Assembly: GCA_946480465.1 (NCBI GenBank)
Contig: CAMLJY010000007.1
Location: forward strand, 87,010 to 151,009
Reading direction: 5' to 3'
DNA from: an uncultured Burkholderiales bacterium
GTDB taxonomy: Bacteria; Pseudomonadota; Gammaproteobacteria; Burkholderiales; Burkholderiaceae
DNA: 64,000 bases
Both the position numbers and the translations under genes were made by a program. Each line of letters starts with the position of its first letter. Position 1 is the stretch's first letter. The notes under the pieces are model-generated. The model did not search any database. It was not told the DNA's origin and was given only the letters and a program-made list of their open reading frames with translations. Shown in pieces: positions 57,047-63,941 of the stretch.

Positions 57047-57385
57047 TCAGCGCAGATCCTGCAGCTGCTGCCGTGCCTGGTCGCCCAGGCGGGCCAGCAC
57101 GTCGTCGGGCAGGTGGTCCAGCGTGCACAGCTCCTTGGCGCGCATGCCGACGCGGTGGCCCGAGTCGATGAACTCGACGGCGTAGATGTAGAACTGCTGC
57201 AGGAACGTGCCGATCGACGTGACGAAGCCGATCTCGCCCTTGTTCACCAGCACCTCGCCGATGTCCTTGCCGTTGTAGGTGCCGTCGTTGCGGATCACGG
57301 TGCGGCTGATCACGCGCTCGCCCATCGCGAAGCGCGGCGGCAAGGCCACCTCGATCACATCGTCGTCGCGGTTGATGTCAGCCAT
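57047..57385 (-). CDS. nifZ: NifZ-family protein (copy 2)
   Basis: 112 residues from ATG 57385. The NifZ domain includes RFAMGERVISRTVIRNDGTY, then GEVLVNKGEIGFVTSIGTFL and IYAVEFIDSGHRVGMRAKEL. It is distinct from the copy at 56718-57035, with low similarity, so the pair is an old duplication with possible division of labour. It overlaps the LRV gene's end by 8 bases. Confidence 0.87.
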   Translation of the reverse strand: MADINRDDDVIEVALPPRFAMGERVISRTVIRNDGTYNGKDIGEVLVNKGEIGFVTSIGTFLQQFYIYAVEFIDSGHRVGMRAKELCTLDHLPDDVLARLGDQARQQLQDLR

Positions 57386-58265
57386 GTTCGTGCCGAGCCT
57401 GCATGTCGGGGCTGATGCGGCGCTGCAGCTCGGCCAGCCGGGCCTGGGCGCGTTCGCGGATCTCGGGCTCCGCGTCGGCGGCGTAGCGGGCCAGCGCATG
57501 GCCGATCGCGCGGCCCGCGGCCTCCCAGCGCACCAGCAGGTCGGGGTCGGCGACGAAGGCATCGAGCAGCGGCGCGGGCAGCCGCTCGGCGAGCAGGCGG
57601 CGCACCTCGCACGCGGGGTCTTCGACCAGGCGCCACAGCGCGGGCATGGGCACGCGGCGCGCGACTTCGCGCCGCACCATCGGGTCGGGGTCGTGGATCA
57701 GCAGCGGCAGCAGCGCCTCGGGCAGCCGACGCGCGACGGTGGCGCGCACGTGGTAATCCTCGTCGTGCAGCATCGAGGCGAGCTGGTCCGGCGCAAGGCA
57801 CTGCGCAACGCGGATGCGCACCTCGCGGTGCGGGTCGGTGCGCATCTCGCGCAGCAGGCGCTGGGGCAGGCGCAGCGCCACCTGCAGGCGCACGGTCTCG
57901 TCGGGGTCGTGCATCAGTGCGCGCAGGCGGAACACGTCGGCATGCCGCGCGGCGATGGCGCGCACCTCGAAGTACGGATGGGCCAGGTGCTGGTCGGCCA
58001 GCTGGGGGTGCTGGTGGAAGAAGCGGCCGATGCGGCGCGCGTAGGCGTCCTGCACGCAGGCGCGGCCGGGCTCGCAGTCGCCTTGCGTGCGCAGGGTGTC
58101 GTGCGGACAGGCCGCGCAGTGGATCGCGCCGCCCTGCCAGTCCAGCGACGGGATGTCGTTCCAATGCGCCTCGTCCCGCACCGCGGGCGCACCTGCACGC
58201 TCCAACGGCAAGTTATTGGCCGCAGCCGCGTGAGGGCGCCCGGGTGAGGAGCAGCGCGGGTTCAT
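57378..58265 (-). CDS. 4Fe4S-binding leucine-rich repeat variant (LRV) protein
   Basis: 295 residues from ATG 58265. A Cys-rich N-terminal segment (IHCAACPHDTLRTQGDCEPG, then ACVQDAY) gives four cysteines for a [4Fe-4S] cluster. About eight LRV repeats of 24 residues follow, such as HPYFEVRAIAARHADVFRLR, HDPDETVRLQVALRLPQRLL and HDEDYHVRATVARRLPEALL. This matches the LRV protein of the Azotobacter vinelandii nif region. The function is unproven; the repeats form a solenoid for protein binding. Confidence 0.9.
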   Translation of the reverse strand: MNPRCSSPGRPHAAAANNLPLERAGAPAVRDEAHWNDIPSLDWQGGAIHCAACPHDTLRTQGDCEPGRACVQDAYARRIGRFFHQHPQLADQHLAHPYFEVRAIAARHADVFRLRALMHDPDETVRLQVALRLPQRLLREMRTDPHREVRIRVAQCLAPDQLASMLHDEDYHVRATVARRLPEALLPLLIHDPDPMVRREVARRVPMPALWRLVEDPACEVRRLLAERLPAPLLDAFVADPDLLVRWEAAGRAIGHALARYAADAEPEIRERAQARLAELQRRISPDMQARHEHG

Positions 58266-58269
58266 GGCT

Positions 58270-58872
58270 TCATGCCCCCGTGGTTCGAGCGCCCGCCACG
58301 CGCGCCCAGGCGGCCGCGCCGAAGACGGGCAGGGCGGGTCCCTCATCGTCGGGCTCGGCGTCATCGCCGCCGTAGGCCTCGTCGCTGCGCTCGCTGCGCA
58401 GGCGCACGGCTTCCAGCAGCGCGCCGCCCACGCGATCGTCAGGGTCGAGGTGGCGCAGCTTGGCCAGCGCCGAGCGGGCCTCGGCCCCATCGCCCAGCCG
58501 CAGGCTCAGGTAGGCATAGCCCTTCAGCACGAAGAGATAGAAGCGCGTGGTGGCATCGTCGCGCGCACCGGCCAGGGGCTGCTCGGGCACGTCGCGCCAC
58601 ACCGCCGGCAGGCCCAGGCGCTGCGCGCCCACCCGCAGCGCCTGCCGAGCCACGTCCCGTGCGGCACGCAGCCGGTGGCCGTAGAAGTGGTGGCGGTAGA
58701 AGGCGATCAGCACCGCGGGGTGCTCGGGCGCCAGCGCCCGCGCGCGCATCAGCGCGGCCGTCGCGGCGGAGGGCGCACCGCGCAGGCGCCCGGCCTCGCG
58801 CAACGCGGCCTCGGCCTCGGGCGGCAGGCCCTGGCCGAGCACCGCATCGTCGAAGTCCGGCGTGGTGCTCAT
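58270..58872 (-). CDS. Nif-linked helical (TPR-like) protein
   Basis: 200 residues from ATG 58872. Helical pairs such as ALMRARALAPEHPAVLIAFY and RFYLFVLKGYAYLSLRLGDG then ARSALAKLRHLDPDD resemble tetratricopeptide repeats, with the LDPDD ending typical of TPR turns. No enzyme motif. It lies between the IscA-type and LRV genes with gaps of 4 to 11 bases, so it is an operon member, probably a scaffold. Confidence 0.75.
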   Translation of the reverse strand: MSTTPDFDDAVLGQGLPPEAEAALREAGRLRGAPSAATAALMRARALAPEHPAVLIAFYRHHFYGHRLRAARDVARQALRVGAQRLGLPAVWRDVPEQPLAGARDDATTRFYLFVLKGYAYLSLRLGDGAEARSALAKLRHLDPDDRVGGALLEAVRLRSERSDEAYGGDDAEPDDEGPALPVFGAAAWARVAGARTTGA

Positions 58873-58883
58873 CGCTTCGAACC

Positions 58884-59303
58884 TCAGTGCCCGGCGACGG
58901 CGCCCATGCGCTTGATCGAGCCGGTCGATACCGATACCGATACCGAGACCGAGGCCGGTGCCGGCGGTGCCGCGGCGTCGCCCGAGCTGGCGCAGCCGCA
59001 GGCCGCCGCATTCGGGTTGGTGATGACGAAGCCGCTCTTGGTGGGCGTGTCGGCGAAATCCATGACCACGCCGTCGAGCAGCATGCGGCTCTCCGCGGGC
59101 AGGAAGAGCTTCACGCCGGCCACCGGCATCTCGCTGTCGCCCGCCTGGGGCGAAGCCTCGATCGTGAACTCCGCGCTGTAGCCGGAGCAGCCGCCGGGCG
59201 CGACCATCAGGCGCATGCCGCCGGCGGGGTGGTCGGAGAAGCGCACCATGCGGCGGATGAACTTCTCGGCCGCGGCGGTGATGGTCACGTTCGGTTGGAT
59301 CAT
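58884..59303 (-). CDS. IscA/HesB-type iron-sulfur protein, nif-specific
   Basis: 139 residues. The A-type carrier domain spans residues 1-105: VTITAAAEKFIRRMVRFSDH, GGCSGYSAEFTIEA with the first Cys, and the C-terminal CGCA pair at about 102-104. It holds or hands over Fe-S clusters or iron. It has an unusual tail of about 35 residues, with SVSVSVSTG encoded by a hexanucleotide repeat at 58927-58956, which is not part of the family fold. Confidence 0.88.
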   Translation of the reverse strand: MIQPNVTITAAAEKFIRRMVRFSDHPAGGMRLMVAPGGCSGYSAEFTIEASPQAGDSEMPVAGVKLFLPAESRMLLDGVVMDFADTPTKSGFVITNPNAAACGCASSGDAAAPPAPASVSVSVSVSTGSIKRMGAVAGH

Positions 59304-59331
59304 GGGTGTCTCGTCGGTGTTGGAATGGGGC

Positions 59332-59400
59332 GTGGAATGGGGCGCGGAATGGGGCGCGGAATGCGGCGGGAATGGACCCGGAATGGACCTGGAATGGCGC
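59332..59400. repeat. Degenerate 12-bp tandem repeat
   Basis: About six units of GGAATGGGGCGC-type sequence in a row, drifting to GGAATGGACCC and GGAATGGCGCC toward the right. It fills most of the 111-base spacer between fdxN and the IscA-type gene, so it is transcribed within the operon. Copy number may vary between strains. Confidence 0.75.
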
Positions 59401-59414
59401 CGAGTGGGGCCGGA

Positions 59415-59609
59415 TCAGGCCGGCTTGATGCAGCCGTCGACGGGACACACGGCGATGCATTGCGGCGTCTCGTAGTGGCCTTCGCACTCCGTGCACTTCT
59501 TCGGATCGATGATGAAGGTGCCGCCCTTCTCGCGGATCGCGACGTTGGGGCATTCGGGCTCGCAGGCCGAGCAGCCGGTGCACATCGAGGCAATGATCTT
59601 CAGGGCCAT
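59415..59609 (-). CDS. fdxN: 2[4Fe-4S] ferredoxin FdxN
   Basis: 64 residues. Cluster ligands: Cys10, 13, 16 and 20 ([13 protein letters not shown]) and Cys39, 42, 51 and 55 ([19 protein letters not shown]). The eight-residue insert between the second and third cysteine of the latter motif is typical of nif/photosynthetic FdxN-type ferredoxins. It follows nifB by 26 bases and probably supplies electrons for NifB or nitrogenase. Confidence 0.94.
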   Translation of the reverse strand: MALKIIASMCTGCSACEPECPNVAIREKGGTFIIDPKKCTECEGHYETPQCIAVCPVDGCIKPA

Positions 59610-59635
59610 GACGGTCTCCTAGGGGCGGGGGTGAA

Positions 59636-61222
59636 TCAGGCGGCCGCTTCCGCGCCGCCGGTGAATGCGCCTTGGCGAATGCGTGCATCGCCGCGCACCT
59701 GGTGCGTAATCACGCCGCTGGCGATTCGGCCGCGGTAGTCCGTGAACCACGACAGCGCGGCCTTTTCGATGAACTCGTGCGCGTACTGGTCGACCGGCTC
59801 GATGCCGGCGGCCTTCAGCTCGTCGCGCGGGCAGGCACCGATCTTGGACACCAGCACGGCGTGGCAGTCGTTGATCGCATTGACGATCGACGGCAATTGC
59901 TCGTCCTCGCCATAGCCGCCCTGGCAGTACAGGTCCACGCGGCGGTGGCCGACGAACAGCGCCTCGCCCTGGCTCACTTCGAAGATCTGGAACTCGGTGG
60001 CGTGGCCGAAGTGCTGGTTGACCTTGCCGTGGCCCTCGGTGGCCACCGCGACCAGCACCTTCATGTCCGGGTCCACGCCGTCGTCGCCCTGCGCCGCGGC
60101 CAGCGCGGACTGCTTCGCTGCGTGCTGCGCCTGGCGCTCGGCCTCGACGCGCTCCTGGTAGGTCTTGCGCTTGTCGAGGTCGTAGACCACTTCCATCTGC
60201 TCGATCTTGTCGAGCGTGAACTCTTCGCTGCGGTCCTCGCCCAGCAGCCCGACCGCATCGGCGCGGCATTGCCGGCAATGCCGCATCAGGTTGGCGCCGC
60301 CCATGCACGCGTCCTGCACCGCCTTCAGTTCCTGCGCCGTTGGCCCGCGCTGGCCGGTGAGGCCGAAGTGCGTGCCATGCTCGGCCTCGGAGATGAGCGG
60401 CATGATGTTGTGGAGGAAGGCGCCGCGCTTCTTGACCTCGCGGTTCACCTCGATCAGGTGCTCGTCGTTGATGCCGGGAATCAGCACCGAGTTGATCTTG
60501 GTGAGCACGCCGCGGGCCGTGAGCATCTCCAGGCCCTTCATCTGCCGCTCGTGCAGGATCCTGGCGGCCTCGTAGCCGGTCACGCGCTGGTGGTTCCAGA
60601 AGATCCACGGATAGATCTTCTCGCCCACCGCGGGGTCGACCATGTTGATGGTGATCGTGACGTGGTCGATGTTGTACTGGCAGATCTCGTCGACCAGGTC
60701 CGGCAATGCCAGCCCGTTGGTCGACAGGCACAGCTTGATGTCGGGCGCCTGCTCCTGGAGCATGCGGAAGGTGTCGAAGGTCTTCTTCGGATTGGCCAGT
60801 GAATCGCCGGGGCCGGCAATGCCCAGCACCGTCATCTGCGGAATCTCGCTGGCGACTGCAACCACCTTCTTCACCGCCTGCTCGGGCGTGAGCTTCTGGC
60901 TCACCACGCCGGGCCGCGATTCATTGCTGCAGTCGTATTTGCGATTGCAGTAATTGCACTGGATGTTGCACGCCGGGGCCACGGCCACGTGCATCCGCGC
61001 GTAATGGTGGTGGGCCTCTTCGGAATAACAGGGATGGTTCTTGACCTTGTTCCAGATCTCTTCCGGCATGTCGTCGGGGCCGCCGGAGGAGCCGCAGCTG
61101 GACTTGCCGGCGCCGCCCGTGGTGCCGCAGCCGCCGCTGGCGACGGTCTCGAGGATCTGGCTGACGGCCTGGCGCGACTTGCCCAGGTTCGAGGCATCTA
61201 CATACGCGGTGGGAAGCGACAT
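59636..61222 (-). CDS. nifB: FeMo-cofactor biosynthesis radical SAM protein NifB
   Basis: 528 residues. The radical SAM CX3CX2C motif is Cys85-89-92 ([10 protein letters not shown]), followed by [13 protein letters not shown]. The SAM domain extends to about residue 320 with [12 protein letters not shown] and [17 protein letters not shown]-terminal NifX/NafY-like domain starts near 400 ([20 protein letters not shown]). It makes NifB-co, the FeMo-co core, from two [4Fe-4S] clusters, SAM and sulfite. It leads the accessory operon, with a leader of about 28 bases from the predicted sigma-54 start. Confidence 0.97.
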   Translation of the reverse strand: MSLPTAYVDASNLGKSRQAVSQILETVASGGCGTTGGAGKSSCGSSGGPDDMPEEIWNKVKNHPCYSEEAHHHYARMHVAVAPACNIQCNYCNRKYDCSNESRPGVVSQKLTPEQAVKKVVAVASEIPQMTVLGIAGPGDSLANPKKTFDTFRMLQEQAPDIKLCLSTNGLALPDLVDEICQYNIDHVTITINMVDPAVGEKIYPWIFWNHQRVTGYEAARILHERQMKGLEMLTARGVLTKINSVLIPGINDEHLIEVNREVKKRGAFLHNIMPLISEAEHGTHFGLTGQRGPTAQELKAVQDACMGGANLMRHCRQCRADAVGLLGEDRSEEFTLDKIEQMEVVYDLDKRKTYQERVEAERQAQHAAKQSALAAAQGDDGVDPDMKVLVAVATEGHGKVNQHFGHATEFQIFEVSQGEALFVGHRRVDLYCQGGYGEDEQLPSIVNAINDCHAVLVSKIGACPRDELKAAGIEPVDQYAHEFIEKAALSWFTDYRGRIASGVITHQVRGDARIRQGAFTGGAEAAA

Positions 61223-61261
61223 CGGTGAACCTCGTCGGGAGGGGTGGTTGCGGATGCCATT

Positions 61262-61276
61262 GCGAGAGCCGTGCCA
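61262..61276 (-). promoter_or_regulatory. Sigma-54 promoter of nifB
   Basis: On the minus strand, TGGCACG-GCTC-TCGC has a perfect -24 element and a -12 element with one change (TCGC for TTGC), with the essential GC in place. The start would fall near 61250. It is 44 bases from the NifA-type site at 61320-61335. Confidence 0.78.
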
Positions 61277-61319
61277 ACAAAAAATCCCCTGGAATCAGGC
61301 ACTTGCGCGTTGTGGCCGG

Positions 61320-61335
61320 TGTTGGGATGACGACA
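61320..61335. promoter_or_regulatory. NifA upstream activator sequence
   Basis: TGT-TGGGATGACG-ACA, an exact TGT-N10-ACA. It lies 44 bases from the -24 element of nifB and about 86 bases from that of the divergent pseudo-receiver gene. The second distance is the more usual one. Two shorter TGT-N6-ACA palindromes (TTGTCGCGCGACAA near 61353 and TGTTGCGCGACA near 61389) lie to its right. Confidence 0.75.
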
Positions 61336-61420
61336 AAGCCAACATCGGCGGCTTGTCGCGCGACAAGGCCTGCGGGGGGAGGCGGCGTGTTGCGCGACAT
61401 GGCCTGCGTGGGTGAAGCCG

Positions 61421-61435
61421 GGGCATGAGGCTTGC
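61421..61435 (+). promoter_or_regulatory. Sigma-54-type promoter of the pseudo-receiver gene
   Basis: GGGCATG-AGGC-TTGC followed by A. The -24 GG and the -12 TTGCA are intact; two flanking positions of the -24 element differ from consensus. Transcription would begin near 61447, about 60 bases before ATG 61509. Confidence 0.62.
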
Positions 61436-61508
61436 AGCGGCCCGGTCATGCGGGTCCACCACCGGGTCAGTGGACCGCCATGAGCCCATGAGCGGCAAGG
61501 AGCTACGA

Positions 61509-61928
61509 ATGCAGATCGGCGTCGACACCCAGCGCGCGGTGGAGAGCAAGCGCGCCTACGTCATCGACAGCGACGACATCGGCGCCACGGCGCTGCAGTT
61601 CATGCTGGCCGATGAGCTGGAGGTGCATCAACTGGGCAGCAGCGGCGAGGCCATCGCCCGCGCGGATGTGCGCGTGGACGTGATCCTGCTGGGCGCGGCC
61701 GCGATCGAGAGCGAAGGCGAGGCGTGCGTGGGAGCGCTGCTCGCCGCCTTCCCCGGGGTGCCCGTCATCGCCTACGGGCCGGAGGGTGACGAATGCGTTG
61801 CGCGGGCGCGGGCGCAGGGTGCGCGGTCGAGCATTGCGCGGCCGTTCAAGGTGGAGACGGTGCGGCAGAAGGTCAACGCGCAGATCGGGCGGCGGGCGGT
61901 GCTGGCGATTCCGGTGGTGCGGGCGTAG
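61509..61928 (+). CDS. Pseudo-receiver domain protein, nif-linked
   Basis: 139 residues from ATG 61509, with AAGGAG at the right distance upstream. It has the length and strand/helix order of a CheY-like receiver: an acidic pocket DSDD at residues 20-23, and the conserved lysine in ARPFKVETV near 114. The phospho-acceptor aspartate expected in VDVILLGAAAI is Gly62. It therefore cannot be phosphorylated in the normal way. No output domain is present. Divergent from nifB and apparently sigma-54 controlled, it may sense or bind a nif protein. Confidence 0.75.
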   Translation: MQIGVDTQRAVESKRAYVIDSDDIGATALQFMLADELEVHQLGSSGEAIARADVRVDVILLGAAAIESEGEACVGALLAAFPGVPVIAYGPEGDECVARARAQGARSSIARPFKVETVRQKVNAQIGRRAVLAIPVVRA

Positions 61929-61984
61929 GCTCCCGGTGCTCGCTGCGCACGGAGGTCGGTGTGGGCCGAATTGCTGGCCGGGGC

Positions 61985-62539
61985 GTCAAGGTCCACTGTG
62001 CGATGCGCAAGCTCGATGTCCTTGATTTGCAACTTGAGGCCTTCCGGCAGTCTCATGCCGGTGCCGTACAGCAACTGCGCAAACGGCCGCTGTGCGCCGT
62101 CGAGTTCCCGGAGTACGGCCGCGACCTCATCTTGGGATAACAGGCCCGGTGGGCGGCGTTGCGCTCGAGGTCGGCTGACCTCGATCCACCGCGGAGTCTG
62201 CAGTTCCAGCACCTTTGTTTAGAGGAACAGCAGAGCAGAGAGCGCCTGCCTGTGCGTCGATGCGGCCATGTGCCGCTCGTTCACCAGCCAGCTCAGGAAT
62301 GCCTCGATCTCGGGCCCGGCCATGTGCGCCGGGTGACGGAGACCGTGAAAGCGAACGAAGGCACGGCACCAGTGGACGTAAGCCTCCTCCGTGCGGCGGC
62401 TGTAGTGGAGCAGCCTGATGCGCTCGCGAAGCCGGTCAAGCAGCCGAACTGAGTGCAGAGCCGGTAGCGCCTCGGCGACCGGACGTGGGCGCAAGGAAGC
62501 GCGGCGGGGGCCAGCTTGCCCAGGCGATGCAGCGGTCAT
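61985..62539 (-). pseudogene. intI: Integron integrase (IntI) with internal stop and truncated catalytic domain
   Basis: From ATG 62539 the frame encodes the IntI N-terminal domain: [20 protein letters not shown], then [18 protein letters not shown] and [20 protein letters not shown]. At codon 107 (62219-62221) TAA stands where the conserved SALLFLY tyrosine is expected. The same frame continues with KVLELQTPRW, then LLSQDEVAAVLRELDGAQ and AQLLYGTGMRLPEGLKLQIK, which includes the first catalytic arginine. Homology stops near 61985, so the His-x-x-Arg and Tyr catalytic parts and the IntI-specific insert are lost. Confidence 0.9.
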
Positions 62540-62745
62540 TCTGTTGTCCTCTCCCCTGGCAGCCGAGCCCTCCAGAGCCACTGTTGACTTGCCCAAGGTG
62601 CGGCACCGAGGCACTATGCAAGGTCTGGAGGCGTGCTGCTTTTCGTGGGAGGATAGGACTGTATGAATATCCAGTCAATGCAATCTGCAGGTAGATCTGG
62701 CGAGGTGAAGACCGAACGACAGGAGCCGGTGTTACGGCGACAGGC

Positions 62746-62790
62746 GCCAGTGTTAGGGCGCAAAACTGTCGCCCGACAACAAAGTTGTGC
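62746..62790 (+). other. attI-like recombination site
   Basis: The 39 bases 62752-62790 start GTTAGGG and end AAAGTTGTGC. They align without gaps to the remembered attI1 core, which starts GTTACGC, has GTCGCCCTAAAACAAAG in the middle and ends GTTAGGC. The central ACTGTCGCCCGACAACAAAG is strikingly similar. The presumed crossover is in GTTGTGC at 62784-62790. It lies about 250 bases from the intI start on the side expected for an integron, immediately before the first cassette. Confidence 0.72.
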
Positions 62791-62809
62791 GTCCTGAAGG
62801 TCGCGAGTC

Positions 62810-63355
62810 ATGTCAATGAACGCCGCTCTGCCATTCGCAACGTCGCTTGAAGCACTGGCGCGGTCTGCGTGGGCCGCCCGTCCTTCGGCGGTCGGCGCCC
62901 GGTGGTCGCTGCACGGAAGGCGTTCTGCTCGAAGCGTCGGCGCGGGCTGTCCGTCCTTCGGCGGCCAGCGCACGGACAGTGGCTGCTCCACGGGCCGCGT
63001 TCGAGAGGCCAGCACAAGAAGGCAGCCGCATCTCGGTGCCGCGGTCGTCACCCGCAGCCAACTCGGAAGGCTTTCAGTTCGTCGAGAGCGCGTTGGTCGC
63101 GTTCGGCAAGCGCATCACGAGCATTTCAAGCGCTTGGGCTTCAGTTCGTTCGAGCGCTGCTGGCTTCTTCGAAGGGGCCAAGTCCGCCTTGCGGCAACGG
63201 CCCCGGTCCTGCCTCATCTGCCTTCACCTCTCGCGCCATCCAGCGAATGGCCTGCGAAGCCCTGCGTTCACTCGTTGATGCACAACCCCTCCATCGAGCG
63301 GACGTCTTCCAGCAAGCTCCGCTTGCTTCCAGCCGCCGCTCATGTCGAACGTTAG
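62810..63355 (+). CDS. Possible cassette-encoded open frame of doubtful reality
   Basis: 181 codons from ATG 62810, ending in the attC site with NPSIERTSSSKLRLLPAAAH, a translation often seen at ends of cassette genes in this group of bacteria because it is the attC itself. The rest is Arg/Ser/Ala-rich with no recognisable domain and includes short internal repeats (GTCCTTCGGCGG twice). It may be a non-coding or decayed cassette. Confidence 0.25.
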   Translation: MSMNAALPFATSLEALARSAWAARPSAVGARWSLHGRRSARSVGAGCPSFGGQRTDSGCSTGRVREASTRRQPHLGAAVVTRSQLGRLSVRRERVGRVRQAHHEHFKRLGFSSFERCWLLRRGQVRLAATAPVLPHLPSPLAPSSEWPAKPCVHSLMHNPSIERTSSSKLRLLPAAAHVER

Positions 63356-63357
63356 GC
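63280..63357 (+). other. attC site of the first cassette
   Basis: 78 bases. The outer boxes are GCACAAC (63280-63286) and GTTAGGC (63351-63357), with the AAC/GTT triplets intact. The inner arms are GAGCGGACG and CGCCGCTC, and the hairpin end is formed by AGCAAGC / GCTTGCT. Size and folding match attC sites of chromosomal integrons. The second cassette's gene starts 15 bases after GTTAGGC. Confidence 0.85.
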
Positions 63358-63371
63358 CCCACAATCCGAGC

Positions 63372-63941
63372 ATGGATTCGCCGGCAAGGAAGGTACTTGT
63401 GCTCGACTTGGATGAGACCTTGGTCCATGCCAGGGAACTTCCACTTGAGCGCGATGAGGATTTCCGGGTCGGTCCTTACTTCGTCTACCAGCGTCCGCAT
63501 CTTGCATCGTTCATTGGCTCAGTCGCAGAGGACTTCGATCTGGCTGTTTGGACAGCTTCCGGTGAAACCTATGCTGCTCAGGTGATAGAGCGCATCTTTC
63601 CCGTTGGGCTTTTGAAGTTTGTGTGGTCGAGCCGACGCTGCACCACGGCGCGGGATTGGACAACGGGGCACTACACGACAATCAAGAATCTGAGCAAGCT
63701 CAAGAAGCACGGCTACCGACTCGAGAACATCATTGCCGTGGACGACACGGCGTCCAAGTACGCCCGCAGTTATGGGAACCTTGTCACGGTTCGGGAGTTC
63801 GTTGGCGATCCGGCAGATGCCGAGCTTCCGTTGCTGGCGCGCTACCTGCGCTCCCTGCTGCACGTGGACAACGTTCGTTCCATCGAAAAGAGGCACTGGC
63901 GTCAGCAGGTCGCTTCGGAGGTTCCGGCCGGTGTGGCCTAA
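63372..63941 (+). CDS. FCP1/NLI-interacting-factor-type HAD phosphatase, gene cassette
   Basis: 189 residues from ATG 63372. The HAD motif I is VLVLDLDETLVHAR (DxDxT) near residues 8-21; YQRPHLASFIGSVAEDFDLA then VWTAS give motif II; KNLSKL near 113 and ENIIAVDDTASKYARSYGN give motifs III and IV. This is the small CTD-phosphatase-like family, common in eukaryotes and found scattered in bacterial gene cassettes. The gene starts right after an attC end, and its TAA stop is part of the next GCCTAAC box, so it is a classic integron cassette. Confidence 0.88.
   Translation: MDSPARKVLVLDLDETLVHARELPLERDEDFRVGPYFVYQRPHLASFIGSVAEDFDLAVWTASGETYAAQVIERIFPVGLLKFVWSSRRCTTARDWTTGHYTTIKNLSKLKKHGYRLENIIAVDDTASKYARSYGNLVTVREFVGDPADAELPLLARYLRSLLHVDNVRSIEKRHWRQQVASEVPAGVA

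Noticed and set aside
59332..59400. CRISPR array
   Set aside because: The units are directly adjacent 12-mers without spacers, and no cas gene is nearby.
61353..61400. TTGTCGCGCGACAA palindrome as an extra NifA site
   Set aside because: The TGT and ACA half-sites are six, not ten, bases apart, so it does not fit the NifA pattern; noted only as a possible operator of another protein.
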